Source: Nocardia cyriacigeorgica
Lineage (GTDB): Bacteria > Actinomycetota > Actinomycetes > Mycobacteriales > Mycobacteriaceae
DNA: 64,000 bases
Direction: 5' to 3'
Assembly (NCBI RefSeq): GCF_010858045.1
Contig: NZ_JAAGVC010000006.1
Span: 148,681 to 212,680 of the forward strand
Below are positions 1 to 8,657 of this stretch, piece after piece; position 1 is the stretch's first letter, and every line of letters begins with the position of its first letter. A model generated the notes under the pieces. It was not told the origin of the DNA, made no database searches, and saw only the letters and a program-made list of their open reading frames with translations. The position numbers were made by a program, and so were the translations under genes.

Positions 1-240
1 GAACGCGCTGTGCGCCGTTTCCACCAGATTCGCCGCCGCCGCTTCGTCGTTGATGTCGGTGGGGACCACGACCGCACGCCTGCCCAGGTCGGTGATCTCC
101 TTGGCCACCTCGGCCAGGCGGGATTCGGTCCGCGAGGCGAGCACCACGTCGGCGCCGGCGGCCGCGGCTTGTACCGCGATGGCGCGACCGAGGCCGGGAC
201 CGACCCCGGAGACGACGACTACCTTGTCCTGCAACAACAT
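1..240 (-). CDS. Short-chain dehydrogenase/reductase, N-terminal part only
   Basis: This is the first 80 codons of an SDR-family NAD(P)-dependent oxidoreductase; the rest lies beyond the left edge. Reading the minus strand from the ATG at 240-238 gives MLLQDKVVVVSGVGPGLGR, a Rossmann-fold start with the glycine-rich cofactor loop, followed by an alternating alpha/beta pattern and a PTDINDE segment typical of SDR strand beta-4. The catalytic Ser-Tyr-Lys region is not in view. The ATG shares one base with the stop codon of the upstream DUF1254 gene (TGATG), so the two are almost certainly co-transcribed and translationally coupled. Substrate unknown; the KstR-type box upstream of the pair hints at lipid or steroid metabolism. 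Confidence 0.85.
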   Translation of the reverse strand, partial: MLLQDKVVVVSGVGPGLGRAIAVQAAAAGADVVLASRTESRLAEVAKEITDLGRRAVVVPTDINDEAAAANLVETAHSAF

Positions 241-1403
241 CAGCCGAGCATCCTTTCCGCGACCGCCGCCTGCCGGGCCGCGATGCGCTCGCGCCACTGC
301 TGCGGCGTCACCCGAGCCTGCTCGTGATACGGCAGCCTGGCGTCGATCTCATCGAATTTCACCACCTCGACCGTCGGCCCGTCCTCGGGTTTCATCTCCC
401 GCGACAGCCGCTGCCAGCGGAACTGCAGGTAGCCGCGGGCGTGGCCGGTGCATTCGATCCAGTTGGCCAGTCCGGGATCGCGTTCGCTGACCACCAGCCG
501 GATCATCCCGTCCGGATCCACGTGCGCCTGATCGGCGGTGAGGCTGGTCTGGTGGTTGATGTAGTCCAGCGACAGGTACCACATGCTGCCGAGCTGGAAG
601 CCCTGGTAGGGCGCGTCCGATTTCGGGACGGTGATGATCATCGCCTCGTCCTCGGCGAGTTCGTAGTGCCCGGCCGAGGAGAACTGCGTGGTCAGCCCGC
701 CCGGCGTGCTGCGCGGCTCGGTCATGGTGTTGACCGGCAGGTTCAGGTAGAACCACTGCGGGAAGGCCAGGAAGGTCTGCAACCGCGACACCAGCATCTT
801 GCCCGCCACGCCGTAGCGTTTGGTCATCAGGTCCTTGGTCAGCGGCGGTGGCGCGGCACCGGCCTTGTCCGCCCGATGGATGCGCAGAGTGCCCGGCTTC
901 TCAGCGCCCCAGTCGCTGAACACCTCACGGACCACGAGCATGGCCGAATCGGGCGCGAGGGTGATGTAGTTCGGACCGGCTTCACCCGGACCGAAACGAA
1001 CCTCGAAAGATCCGTCCGCGGCGATATCAATCGCGCGATCGTCGAATGCGGTGGTGCTGTCGGGCACATCGACCGGCGAATAATCGCCGTTCAATACCTG
1101 GAAACTCAGATCGCGAGTGGAACCGCGAGTTCCGGTGACCACATATTCGGCATCCGGGCGCAGATACGAATGAAAGTAGAGGGTGTCCGGATTGTCCAGC
1201 CCCATTTTCGTGTACGGCCCCGTCGACTGGACGAAGAACGGGAAATCACGCTCATACGCCCACGCCATCTGAATGGCGGCTCGAATACTGCCCGCCAGAT
1301 AGTCGTAGCCCTCGACGAGATCCTGTTCGGTCCGAATGTGCGGCGCTTCGGTGATGATCTTCTCGGCGGCGGCGATGGCGTCCGCGAACGGTTGCGTCAG
1401 CAA
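240..1403 (-). CDS. DUF1254/DUF1214 domain protein
   Basis: A 387-residue protein that looks like the DUF1214/DUF1254 family, a beta-rich family of unknown biochemical role common in actinobacteria and often encoded beside redox enzymes. Recognisable family features are the NPDTLYFHSYL segment near residue 71 and the C-terminal part with a GFQLGSMWYLSLDY stretch and IRLVVSERDPGLANWI. No signal peptide or membrane segment is visible, so it is probably cytoplasmic. It is the first gene of a minus-strand unit, and its stop overlaps the SDR start by one base. It diverges from the IclR gene across about 80 bp that carries two palindromic elements. Function is not assigned. Confidence 0.75.
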   Translation of the reverse strand: MLTQPFADAIAAAEKIITEAPHIRTEQDLVEGYDYLAGSIRAAIQMAWAYERDFPFFVQSTGPYTKMGLDNPDTLYFHSYLRPDAEYVVTGTRGSTRDLSFQVLNGDYSPVDVPDSTTAFDDRAIDIAADGSFEVRFGPGEAGPNYITLAPDSAMLVVREVFSDWGAEKPGTLRIHRADKAGAAPPPLTKDLMTKRYGVAGKMLVSRLQTFLAFPQWFYLNLPVNTMTEPRSTPGGLTTQFSSAGHYELAEDEAMIITVPKSDAPYQGFQLGSMWYLSLDYINHQTSLTADQAHVDPDGMIRLVVSERDPGLANWIECTGHARGYLQFRWQRLSREMKPEDGPTVEVVKFDEIDARLPYHEQARVTPQQWRERIAARQAAVAERMLG

Positions 1404-1426
1404 TAGACTCTCCGGTGTTCCATATA

Positions 1427-1457
1427 TGTACCGCTCTGGTACATTCCGATACCAGAG
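1427..1457. promoter_or_regulatory. Two overlapping inverted repeats between the DUF1254 and IclR genes
   Basis: Two overlapping palindromes are visible. TGTACC-GCTCT-GGTACA spans 1427-1443, and CTCTGGTA-N8-TACCAGAG, with perfect 8-bp arms, spans 1434-1457. They lie in the divergent intergenic region, 29 bp upstream of the IclR start and 24 bp upstream of the DUF1254 start. A divergent IclR-type regulator commonly binds such a site to control itself and its neighbour. That role is inferred from position only. Confidence 0.5.
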
Positions 1458-1461
1458 ACAT

Positions 1462-1475
1462 TAGAACGTGTTCTA
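1462..1475. promoter_or_regulatory. KstR-type box TAGAACGTGTTCTA
   Basis: The 14-mer matches the published KstR operator form TnnAACnnGTTnnA at every fixed position; KstR is the TetR-family repressor of cholesterol-ring and side-chain catabolism in Mycobacterium and Rhodococcus. It lies 10 bp before the IclR ATG and 58 bp before the divergent DUF1254 start, so it could control both. The match is direct; binding is inferred. Confidence 0.55.
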
Positions 1476-1485
1476 GGAGTGGTCA

Positions 1486-2385
1486 ATGGTCGAACGGCGA
1501 TCCGCGCCGACCCAGCGCGTGGTGCAGGTGCTGGATTTCATCGTCGAGCAGCAGGGCAAGCGGGTGGGCCTGTCCGAGCTCGCCCGCACCCTCAGCCTGG
1601 CCAAACCCACCGCACTCGGCATCCTCACCGAGCTCACCGCGGGCGGCTACCTGGTCCGCGATCCGCGCACCCGCACCTATGGGCCCGGCCCCGCGCTGAT
1701 CGCGGCGGGCCGGGTCGCGCAGGACAGCTTCGCCATCGCCGGCGTCGCCCACCCCGAGCTGGCCCGGCTCAGCCGGGCCTACCGCACCACCTGCACGGCA
1801 TCGGCGCTGGTCGGTGAGCAGATCATCGTGCTGGAGAGCACCGGCCCCGGCATGGTCAAGGTGGGCGCTTCCTACCCTTTCGCGCCGCCGGTCGGCCTGA
1901 TGTACGTGCTCTGGGATACCGACGCGGCCTTCGACGCGTGGCTGGCGATGCCCGCGACGGTGCCGCTGCAGCAGGACGAGGCCCGGCTGCGGCAGATCGT
2001 CGCCGAATGCCGCGAGCGCGGCTACCTGGTGGAATCCATGACCGCGGCCGGACGGCGGTTGTATTCGCTGCTGGCCGGCGTCGCCGCCCGCGAACTGCCC
2101 GACGAGCTCCGCGAAGTGGTCGCCGAGCTGGTCACGAGCCTGGGCGAGCGGGTGTATCTCGGCACCGATCTGCGGCCACGCAAACAGCATCCGGTGAGCC
2201 TGCTCGCCGCACCGACCTTCGACGCCGACGGCAGGCAGAACATGGTGCTCACGATGTATGTCGGCGCGTCGATCACCGGCGCGGAGATCGCCAGGCGCGG
2301 CGCGGACCTGGTGGCCGCCGCCGATGCCGTCACCGAAAAGTCCGGCGGACGCCAACCGTTGACCAAATCCCGAAACGTGTTCTAG
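1486..2385 (+). CDS. IclR-family transcriptional regulator
   Basis: A 299-residue one-component regulator. Residues about 5-70 form the winged helix-turn-helix of the IclR family (TQRVVQVLDFIVEQQGK, then LSELARTLSLAKPTALGIL). The remainder is the IclR effector domain, with the family-typical ESTGPGMVKVGASYPFAPPVG segment and a terminal region that binds a small carboxylic effector in known members. The ATG at 1486 follows GGAG at 1477-1480. It is transcribed divergently from the DUF1254-SDR unit, and its stop lies only 9 bp from cysD. It may regulate the divergent genes through the palindromes at 1427-1457; its effector cannot be predicted from sequence. Confidence 0.85.
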   Translation: MVERRSAPTQRVVQVLDFIVEQQGKRVGLSELARTLSLAKPTALGILTELTAGGYLVRDPRTRTYGPGPALIAAGRVAQDSFAIAGVAHPELARLSRAYRTTCTASALVGEQIIVLESTGPGMVKVGASYPFAPPVGLMYVLWDTDAAFDAWLAMPATVPLQQDEARLRQIVAECRERGYLVESMTAAGRRLYSLLAGVAARELPDELREVVAELVTSLGERVYLGTDLRPRKQHPVSLLAAPTFDADGRQNMVLTMYVGASITGAEIARRGADLVAAADAVTEKSGGRQPLTKSRNVF

Positions 2386-2388
2386 TTT
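2371..2388 (+). promoter_or_regulatory. Second KstR-like box and -10 element in front of cysD
   Basis: CGAAACGTGTTCTA at 2371-2384 matches the KstR form except for C in place of the first T. It shares the 12-mer AACGTGTTCTAG with the perfect box before the IclR gene. In both places the 12-mer ends exactly 9 bp before the start codon. TAGTTT at 2383-2388 fits the actinobacterial TAnnnT -10 element and would start RNA at or next to the cysD GTG, so cysD may be leaderless. The element overlaps the IclR stop codon. Confidence 0.4.
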
Positions 2389-2394
2389 TGCATC

Positions 2395-3327
2395 GTGAGC
2401 CAGTACGCAAAGTCGGCGGCGAACACCTACGAGCTTCCCCATCTGGACGCGCTCGAGGCCGAGTCGGCACATATATTCCGTGAAGTCGCAGCGACTTTCG
2501 AACGCCCGGTGCTGTTGTTTTCCGGTGGCAAGGATTCGGTGGTGATGCTGCACCTCGCGGCCAAATCATTTTGGCCCGCGCCGCTACCGTTCCCGGTGCT
2601 GCACATCGACACCGGGCACAATTTCGACGAGGTGATCGAGTTCCGTGATCGCACGGTGGCGCGGCTGGGTCTGCGGCTGATCGTCGGCCGGGTCCAGGAT
2701 GACATCGACGCCGGCCGCGTCACCGAGGACAGCGGTCCCCGCGCCACCCGCAACCGGCTGCAGACCACCACCCTGCTGCGCAGCGTGCGCGAGGGCCGCT
2801 TCGATGCCGTATTCGGCGGCGCGCGACGCGACGAGGAGAAGGCGCGCGCCAAAGAACGGGTGTTCAGCTTCCGCGACGAATACGGCCAGTGGGACCCGCG
2901 CCGACAGCGCCCCGAGCTGTGGAACCTCTACAACGGCAGCCACCGGCCCGGCGAGCACATCCGGGTGTTCCCGCTGTCGAACTGGACCGAGCTCGACATC
3001 TGGAGCTATATCGCCGCCGAGGGCATCGAGTTGCCCTCGCTGTATTACGCGCATCGCAGGCCGGTGGTGCAGCGCGACGGAATGTTGCTGGCACACACTC
3101 GTTTTCTTCACCTGCTCGACGGCGAGACGCCGTACGAGTCGACCGTGCGGTTCCGCACCGTCGGCGATGCCACCTGCACCGGCTGCGTCGAATCCAGCGC
3201 CGCCTCCCCCGCCGAGGTGGTGGCCGAAGTCGCCGCCGCCCGCGTCACCGAACGGGGCGCCACCCGCGCCGACGATCGCATCTCCGAGGCCGGGATGGAA
3301 GACCGCAAACGAGAAGGCTACTTCTGA
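2395..3327 (+). CDS. cysD: Sulfate adenylyltransferase subunit 2
   Basis: CysD, 310 residues, is the PAPS-reductase-fold subunit that adenylates sulfate with ATP to form adenosine 5'-phosphosulfate, in complex with the GTPase CysN. The PP-loop motif SGGKDS is at residues 43-48. It is followed by [37 protein letters not shown] and a C-terminal CTGCVESSA, all hallmark CysD stretches, and the length matches the family. The start is GTG at 2395; there is no Shine-Dalgarno sequence, but a -10-like TAGTTT ends 6 bp upstream. The stop overlaps the cysNC ATG by one base (TGATG), giving a two-gene assimilation operon. Confidence 0.95.
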   Translation: MSQYAKSAANTYELPHLDALEAESAHIFREVAATFERPVLLFSGGKDSVVMLHLAAKSFWPAPLPFPVLHIDTGHNFDEVIEFRDRTVARLGLRLIVGRVQDDIDAGRVTEDSGPRATRNRLQTTTLLRSVREGRFDAVFGGARRDEEKARAKERVFSFRDEYGQWDPRRQRPELWNLYNGSHRPGEHIRVFPLSNWTELDIWSYIAAEGIELPSLYYAHRRPVVQRDGMLLAHTRFLHLLDGETPYESTVRFRTVGDATCTGCVESSAASPAEVVAEVAAARVTERGATRADDRISEAGMEDRKREGYF

Positions 3328-5159
3328 TGACCACTTTGCTGCGCCTCGCGACCGCGGGCAGCGTCGACGACGGCAAGTCGACCCTGATCGGACGGCTGCT
3401 GTTCGATTCCAAGACCTTGTTCACCGACCAGCTCGACGCGGTGGAACGCACCAGCCGCGATCGCGGCGAGGACTACCCGAACCTCGCACTGCTCACCGAC
3501 GGCCTGCGCGCCGAACGCGAACAGGGCATCACCATCGACGTGGCGCACCGCTATTTCGCCACGCCGCGCCGCAAATTCATCATCGCCGACACTCCCGGCC
3601 ACATCCAGTACACCCGCAACATGGTCACCGGCGCCTCCACCGCCGATCTGGCGCTGGTGCTGGTGGATGCGCGCAAGGGCGTGGTGGAGCAGACCCGCAG
3701 GCACGCCTTCCTCGCCGCGCTGCTCGGCATCCCGCACCTGGTGCTGTGCGTGAACAAGATGGATCTGGTGGACTGGTCGCAGCAGCGGTTCACCGAGATC
3801 CGGGAGGAGTTCGCCGGTTTCGCGTCCAAACTCGACGTCACCGATCTGACCTTCGTGCCCGTGTCGGCGCTGCACGGTGACAATATCGTGCACCGCGGCA
3901 CCTCGATGCCCTGGTATGAGGGCACCCCGCTGCTGCATCATCTCGAAGAGGTGCATATCGCCTCCGACCGCAATCTGATCGACGCCCGGCTGCCGGTGCA
4001 GTACGTGATCCGCAGTCACACACCGGAATTCCGCGGCTACGCCGGAACCATCGCCGGCGGCGTCTTCAAACCGGGTGACGAGGTGACGGTACTGCCCTCG
4101 GGCCTGAACACCACGGTCCGGTCGATCTTCGGTCCGGGCGGAGTGCCCATCGACGAAGCGTTCCCGCCGCAGGCGGTGACGGTCCAGCTGGCCGACGAGC
4201 TCGACGTCTCCCGCGGTGACCTGATCTGCCGTCCCGCCAACCGGCCGCAGGTCGGACGCGATCTCGATGCCATGGTGTGCTGGTTCGCCGAGGACGCCGA
4301 ACTCACTCCCGGCGCGTCCTACACGCTGCGCCACACCACCCGGGCCACCCCGGTGCAGGTACGGACGCTGGACTATCGTCTCGATGTCAACACCCTGCAC
4401 CGCGACGAGGCCGCAACCACCTTGTCACTCAACGAGATCGGCCGGGTGCAGCTGCACACCCGGCAACCGCTGCTGTTCGATCCCTACCGGCGCAACCGCA
4501 CGACCGGCAGTTTCCTGCTGGTCGACGACAGTACCGGCAATACCGTCGCCGGCGGCATGATCACCGGCCCGAGCCTGCCGTCATCGCGGGTGGTGTGGCA
4601 TTCCACCGCGGTCGAGCGGGCCGAGCGCGCGACTCGTGGGATGACGGTGTGGTTGACGGGCCTGTCCGGCTCGGGCAAGTCGACGGTCGCGGTGGAGCTG
4701 GAACGGCGCCTGGTGGCGTCCGGGCGTCCGGCATTCCTGCTCGACGGCGACAATCTGCGCCACGGCCTCAACTCCGATCTCGGGTTCTCGGCCGAGGACC
4801 GGGTGGAGAATGTGCGCCGGGTCGGTGAGGTCGCGCGACTGTTCGCCGAGGCCGGTGTCATCGCCATCGTGTCGCTGATCAGCCCGTATCGCGCCGATCG
4901 GGACCGGGCGCGGGCCGTGCACGAGGCCGCGGGCATCCCCTTCCTCGAGGTCTTCGTCGATACTCCGCTCGAGATCTGCGAATCGCGCGACCCGAAGGGC
5001 ATGTACGCCAAGGCCCGTGCGGGTGAGATCCGCGATTTCACCGGCGTCGACGCCCCGTACGAGCATCCGCTCACACCGGGCCTGGTGCTCCGGCCCGCCG
5101 ACGGCGATCCGGCCGCGATGGCGTCGACCGTGCTCACCCTGTTGACGAGCATGGACTGA
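3327..5159 (+). CDS. cysNC: Fused sulfate adenylyltransferase subunit 1 / APS kinase
   Basis: A 610-residue CysN-CysC fusion of the actinobacterial type. Residues 1 to about 430 are the EF-Tu-like GTPase CysN, with the P-loop in [10 protein letters not shown] (G11-S18), ADTPGHIQY and NKMD, followed by beta-barrel domains. Residues about 435-610 are the APS kinase CysC, with P-loop GLSGSGKST at about 444 and [25 protein letters not shown] and [13 protein letters not shown]. CysN drives APS formation by GTP hydrolysis and CysC phosphorylates APS to PAPS, for sulfation or reduction. The frame stays open upstream inside cysD, but the ATG at 3327 overlapping the cysD stop gives the natural CysN N-terminus. 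A strong terminator follows. Confidence 0.95.
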   Translation: MTTLLRLATAGSVDDGKSTLIGRLLFDSKTLFTDQLDAVERTSRDRGEDYPNLALLTDGLRAEREQGITIDVAHRYFATPRRKFIIADTPGHIQYTRNMVTGASTADLALVLVDARKGVVEQTRRHAFLAALLGIPHLVLCVNKMDLVDWSQQRFTEIREEFAGFASKLDVTDLTFVPVSALHGDNIVHRGTSMPWYEGTPLLHHLEEVHIASDRNLIDARLPVQYVIRSHTPEFRGYAGTIAGGVFKPGDEVTVLPSGLNTTVRSIFGPGGVPIDEAFPPQAVTVQLADELDVSRGDLICRPANRPQVGRDLDAMVCWFAEDAELTPGASYTLRHTTRATPVQVRTLDYRLDVNTLHRDEAATTLSLNEIGRVQLHTRQPLLFDPYRRNRTTGSFLLVDDSTGNTVAGGMITGPSLPSSRVVWHSTAVERAERATRGMTVWLTGLSGSGKSTVAVELERRLVASGRPAFLLDGDNLRHGLNSDLGFSAEDRVENVRRVGEVARLFAEAGVIAIVSLISPYRADRDRARAVHEAAGIPFLEVFVDTPLEICESRDPKGMYAKARAGEIRDFTGVDAPYEHPLTPGLVLRPADGDPAAMASTVLTLLTSMD

Positions 5160-5169
5160 CACCGGAGGC

Positions 5170-5206
5170 GATGGCCGCCGGGCGTACCCGCCGCCCGGCG
5201 GCCATC
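5170..5206 (+). terminator. Terminator hairpin after cysDNC
   Basis: A perfect 15-bp stem (5170-5184 paired with 5192-5206, arm GATGGCCGCCGGGCG) closes a 7-nt loop 11 bp after the cysNC stop. There is no U-tract, as is usual for high-GC actinobacteria. It marks the end of the sulfate-activation operon. Confidence 0.85.
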
Positions 5207-5383
5207 GGGGCCGCGAATCGCAGTAAAGCCTCCGCGCACCGGAGCGGCACCGCCTATCGTCGGGCGAGAACGCCGACTCTCCCCGGCCGTCGATGCACCA
5301 CATGACGCGCCGGCAGAGCCGGACCGGACACTTCGAGCCGCACCACGTGCGGTGGGGCGGCGGGATCATCGAAAGGGAGCGCC

Positions 5384-5929
5384 TTGGGCACCATCGCAGT
5401 ACACGAATTCATCTCCCTCGACGGGATGTACGACGACCCGAGCTTCACCTTCGCCTACGGGTTCGATCCGAAGATGGGCGACACACTGGCCGAGATCACC
5501 GGCGCCGCGACCGGGATTCTGCTCGGGCGCAACACCTTCGAGATGTTCGCACCGGCCTGGTCGACGCGCACGGTCGACGACGATCCGGGTGCGCCGTTCT
5601 TCAACGACACCATGAAGTACGTCGTCGGTGCGCAGGAACCCGCGGTCGAATGGGCCAACAGCACCCGCCTCGGCCCCTACGACCCGGAGGTCATCCGCAA
5701 GCTCAAGGCCGAGACCGACGGCATCCTCTACATCAGCGGCAGCGGCCGGCTGGTCCGTGCCCTGCTCCGGGACGGCCTGGTCGACAATCTGCACCTGTTC
5801 GTGTATCCGATCGCCCTGGGCACGGGTGAGCGATTCTTCGACGACGCCACCACCAAGCTGGCCCTGGTATCGACCGACGTCTACGACAACGGCGTGGTGC
5901 ACCTGAACTACGGGCCCGCCGCGGACTGA
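5384..5929 (+). CDS. DHFR-fold reductase (RibD C-terminal domain family)
   Basis: A 181-residue protein of the dihydrofolate-reductase/RibD C-terminal superfamily. It begins MGTIAVHEFISLDGMYDD, has ATGILLGRNTFEMFAPAW in the nucleotide-binding area and ends with the YISGSGRLVRALL, DNLHLFVYPIALGTGERFF pattern seen in the many stand-alone RibD_C proteins of actinobacteria. These are presumed NADPH-dependent reductases of unknown substrate. The start is TTG at 5384, supported by AAAGGGA at 5373-5379; no ATG fits the family start. The gene is monocistronic, between the cys terminator and the acyl-CoA dehydrogenase promoter. Confidence 0.85.
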   Translation: MGTIAVHEFISLDGMYDDPSFTFAYGFDPKMGDTLAEITGAATGILLGRNTFEMFAPAWSTRTVDDDPGAPFFNDTMKYVVGAQEPAVEWANSTRLGPYDPEVIRKLKAETDGILYISGSGRLVRALLRDGLVDNLHLFVYPIALGTGERFFDDATTKLALVSTDVYDNGVVHLNYGPAAD

Positions 5930-5988
5930 TTCGCCGCGGACGGTCGTCGCGCTCCCCTGGCGACCGGCCCGGGCGCTACCACGCACAG

Positions 5989-6015
5989 TATGGTACACAG
6001 GAGGCAACTTGTACC
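5989..6015 (+). promoter_or_regulatory. Promoter and operator of the acyl-CoA dehydrogenase gene
   Basis: GGTACA at 5992-5997 and TGTACC at 6010-6015 form an inverted repeat with a 12-bp spacer. A -10-like TATGGT at 5989-5994 overlaps the left arm. The same layout, GATACA-N12-TGTATC, sits in the promoter of the TetR-type gene downstream of the dehydrogenase, so that regulator probably binds both. Confidence 0.55.
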
Positions 6016-6028
6016 GAAGGGATGCTCG

Positions 6029-7822
6029 ATGCGGTCTACTCTCCTGTCCCGGCGTGATCTCGACTTCCTGCTCTACGAATGGCTCGACGTCGAGCGGCTC
6101 ACCGAGCGCAAGCGCTACGCCGAGCATTCCCGGGAGACCTTCGACGCCGTCCTCGATCTGAGCGAACAGCTGGCGACGAAGTACTTCGCCTCGCACAACA
6201 AGCTCGGCGATGCCAACGAACCGACGTTCGACGGTGAGCGCGTCACCCTCATTCCCGAGGTGGGCGCCGCGCTGCGGGCCTTCGCGGAGGCCGGACTCCC
6301 CGGTGCCGCGATGGACTACGAACTCGGCGGTTCACAGCTTCCGGCCAGCGTCGCCCAGGCCAGTTTCGCCTGGTTCCAAGCGGCCAATCCAGGCACCTCC
6401 GGCTATCCGTTCCTCACCATGGCCAATGCGAACCTGCTGCTCACCCATGGCCGCGAGCACATCGACCGGTTCGTTCGCCCGATGGTGGAGGGCCGATTCT
6501 TCGGCACCATGTGCCTGTCGGAACCGCAGGCCGGTTCGTCGCTGGCCGACATCGTCACCCGCGCCGAGCCGCAGCCCGACGGCACCTACCGGCTCTTCGG
6601 CACCAAGATGTGGATTTCCGGCGGCGATCACGAGCTGGGCGAGAACATCGTGCATCTGGTGCTGGCGAAGATTCCCGGTGGACCGGCCGGGACCAAGGGG
6701 ATCTCACTGTTCGTGGTGCCCCGGTTCCTCGTCGGCGACGACGGCTCCCTCGGCGAACGCAACGACGTCGCGCTGGCCGGACTCAACCACAAGATGGGCT
6801 ACCGCGGCACCGTGAACACGGTGCTGAACTTCGGCGAGGGCAAGTGGACCCCTGGCGGCGCACCGGGTGCGATCGGCTATCTGGTCGGCGAGCAGCACCG
6901 CGGGCTCAGCTACATGTTCACGATGATGAACGAGGCGCGCATCGGCGTCGGCCTGGTGGCCACCGCACTCGGCTACACGGGTTATCTCGAATCGCTCGAG
7001 TACGCACGCACGCGCACGCAGGGCCGGACCAAGGGTGCCGCCGATCCCAGCACGCCGCAGCGGCCCATCGTCGAGCACGCCGATGTGAAGCGAATGCTGC
7101 TCGCGCAGAAGGCCTATGCCGAAGGCGCGCTCGCGTTGGTGCTCTACTGCGCACGCCTGGTCGACGAGCACCGCACCGCCTCCTCCGATGAGGAACGCCG
7201 CGCGCTGACGTTGTTGCTGGACATCCTCACCCCCATCGCGAAGAGCTGGCCGTCGCAGTGGTGCCTGGAGGCGAACAGCCTGGCCATCCAGGTGCACGGC
7301 GGCTACGGCTACACCCGCGAGTACAACGTCGAGCAGCACTACCGGGACAATCGGTTGAATCCGATTCACGAAGGTACGCACGGCATTCAGGGCCTGGACC
7401 TGCTCGGGCGCAAGGTCACCCAGCAGGGCGGTGCGAGCCTGCGCGCGCTCGACGAACGGATCCGCGCGACCATCGGCGAGGCCCGCGCACAGGGCGGTGA
7501 GCCCGCCGAAATGGGTGCGCAGCTCGAATCGTCGTGGCTGCGACTGGTCGAGGTGACCGCAGGCCTGTTCGCCGACGGCGACATCGAAGCCGCACTCGCC
7601 AACAGTTCGATCTATCTGGAAGCGTTCGGGCACATCACCCTCGCGTGGATCTGGTTGCAGCAGACCCTGGCCGCCGCCGGACGCAAGGGCGATTTCTACG
7701 ACGGCAAACGCCATGCGGCGCGGTACTTCTTCCGCTATGAACTCCCCCGCACCGCACCTCAGCTCGAGCTGCTGGCCGCCCGCGACACCACCACACTCGA
7801 GATGCGCGACGCCTGGTTCTGA
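6029..7822 (+). CDS. Acyl-CoA dehydrogenase (long, FadE5-like)
   Basis: A 597-residue FAD-dependent acyl-CoA dehydrogenase of the long type with a C-terminal extension (as FadE5), which oxidises acyl-CoA to the trans-2-enoyl-CoA in fatty-acid breakdown. Visible signatures are FFGTMCLSEPQAGSSLADI in the flavin/substrate region, MWISGGDHELGENIVHLVLA, GYTREYNVEQHYRDNRLNPIHEGTHGIQ near the catalytic base region, and an N-terminal YEWLDVERL. The start is ATG at 6029 with GAAGGGA about 7 bp upstream; an in-frame upstream GTG at 5990 lies within the operator and is rejected. It is probably repressed by the TetR-type regulator encoded 43 bp downstream. Confidence 0.9.
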   Translation: MRSTLLSRRDLDFLLYEWLDVERLTERKRYAEHSRETFDAVLDLSEQLATKYFASHNKLGDANEPTFDGERVTLIPEVGAALRAFAEAGLPGAAMDYELGGSQLPASVAQASFAWFQAANPGTSGYPFLTMANANLLLTHGREHIDRFVRPMVEGRFFGTMCLSEPQAGSSLADIVTRAEPQPDGTYRLFGTKMWISGGDHELGENIVHLVLAKIPGGPAGTKGISLFVVPRFLVGDDGSLGERNDVALAGLNHKMGYRGTVNTVLNFGEGKWTPGGAPGAIGYLVGEQHRGLSYMFTMMNEARIGVGLVATALGYTGYLESLEYARTRTQGRTKGAADPSTPQRPIVEHADVKRMLLAQKAYAEGALALVLYCARLVDEHRTASSDEERRALTLLLDILTPIAKSWPSQWCLEANSLAIQVHGGYGYTREYNVEQHYRDNRLNPIHEGTHGIQGLDLLGRKVTQQGGASLRALDERIRATIGEARAQGGEPAEMGAQLESSWLRLVEVTAGLFADGDIEAALANSSIYLEAFGHITLAWIWLQQTLAAAGRKGDFYDGKRHAARYFFRYELPRTAPQLELLAARDTTTLEMRDAWF

Positions 7823-7833
7823 CACCCCCATTA

Positions 7834-7859
7834 GATACATATCTTACCGGATGTATCAT
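7834..7859 (+). promoter_or_regulatory. Operator and leaderless promoter of the TetR gene
   Basis: GATACAT (7834-7840) and ATGTATC (7851-7857) form a perfect inverted repeat, overlapped by a -10 element TATCAT at 7854-7859. The GTG at 7866 is 6 bp after the -10, where transcription would start, so the message is probably leaderless and autoregulated. Confidence 0.55.
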
Positions 7860-7865
7860 TCTTGG

Positions 7866-8510
7866 GTGACCAGCGACGAACCTACCGTATCCCGCCCACC
7901 GGGGCGTCCGGCCTCCGCGACCCGAGAAGAGGTCGTGGAGTTGGCGCGGCTGGCGTTTCTGGCCGGTGAGCGGGTGGATGTGCAGGCCATCGCGGCCAAA
8001 CTACGGCTCAGCCGCGCCTCGGTGTATCGCTGGTTCGGTTCACGTGACGGCGTGCTCGGCGCGGTGCTGGCCGGTGAGTTCGAGAATTTGATCGAACGGG
8101 CGGATGCCCGCCGCCGGGCCAGTGGTGCCCAGCGGATCCTCGACGTGCTCTACCGGGTCAACCGGTGGATGGCGGGCAACGAACCGTTCCGCCGCTATTT
8201 CGAGAACGAGCCGATCGCCGGTCTGCGCATCCTCACCACCGGCGACGGTCCGGTGCAGCCGCGCGTGGTCGCCGCGGTGGAGGACCTGATCGCCCGCACG
8301 GAAGAACAGGACGATTACCGGCCACCGCTGGAGCGCTCGCTGCTGGCCTACACCCTGGTCCGGCTCGCCGAAGCCTTCCTCTACAGCGACAACGTCACCG
8401 GTCTGCGCGGCGACGTCGACCGGTTGCGTCAGGTGCAGGCGGCGTTGCTCGGACTCACCCCCGAGGGCGAGGACATCCGCGCGCCGCGGCGTTCATTGGA
8501 ATCGGCGTGA
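7866..8510 (+). CDS. TetR-family regulator, QsdR-like
   Basis: A 214-residue TetR-type repressor with an N-terminal HTH (VDVQAIAAKLRLSRASVYRWFGSRDGVLGAVL) preceded by a PGRPASATREEV arm. The C-terminal ligand domain (RVNRWMAGNEPFRRYFENEP, then LLAYTLVRLAEAFLYSD) resembles the QsdR-type family. GTG at 7866 is preferred over the in-frame ATG at 7851 because 7851 lies inside the palindrome and -10 element, while 7866 fits a leaderless start. Its own promoter site and the one before the acyl-CoA dehydrogenase share GRTACA-N12-TGTAYC, so it likely controls both genes in response to an acyl-CoA or fatty-acid-like ligand. Confidence 0.8.
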   Translation: MTSDEPTVSRPPGRPASATREEVVELARLAFLAGERVDVQAIAAKLRLSRASVYRWFGSRDGVLGAVLAGEFENLIERADARRRASGAQRILDVLYRVNRWMAGNEPFRRYFENEPIAGLRILTTGDGPVQPRVVAAVEDLIARTEEQDDYRPPLERSLLAYTLVRLAEAFLYSDNVTGLRGDVDRLRQVQAALLGLTPEGEDIRAPRRSLESA

Positions 8511-8657
8511 TCACAACCGTCCCGGGCCCGGCGAAGGTGGCGCAATGGCGCTCGGCGCGCGTGTTTGCCCAGGTCGCGCGACCCACCGACCCGGCGTAAT
8601 CAGCACACCTGCCGCGAGCCGCACGATCAGCGGTGAAAGGGCGGCCGGAATCGCCGC

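Noticed and set aside
2889-3326. Upstream in-frame extension of cysNC inside cysD
   Set aside because: The extension is out-of-frame cysD sequence rich in Arg and Pro; the ATG at 3327 overlapping the cysD stop gives the true CysN N-terminus.
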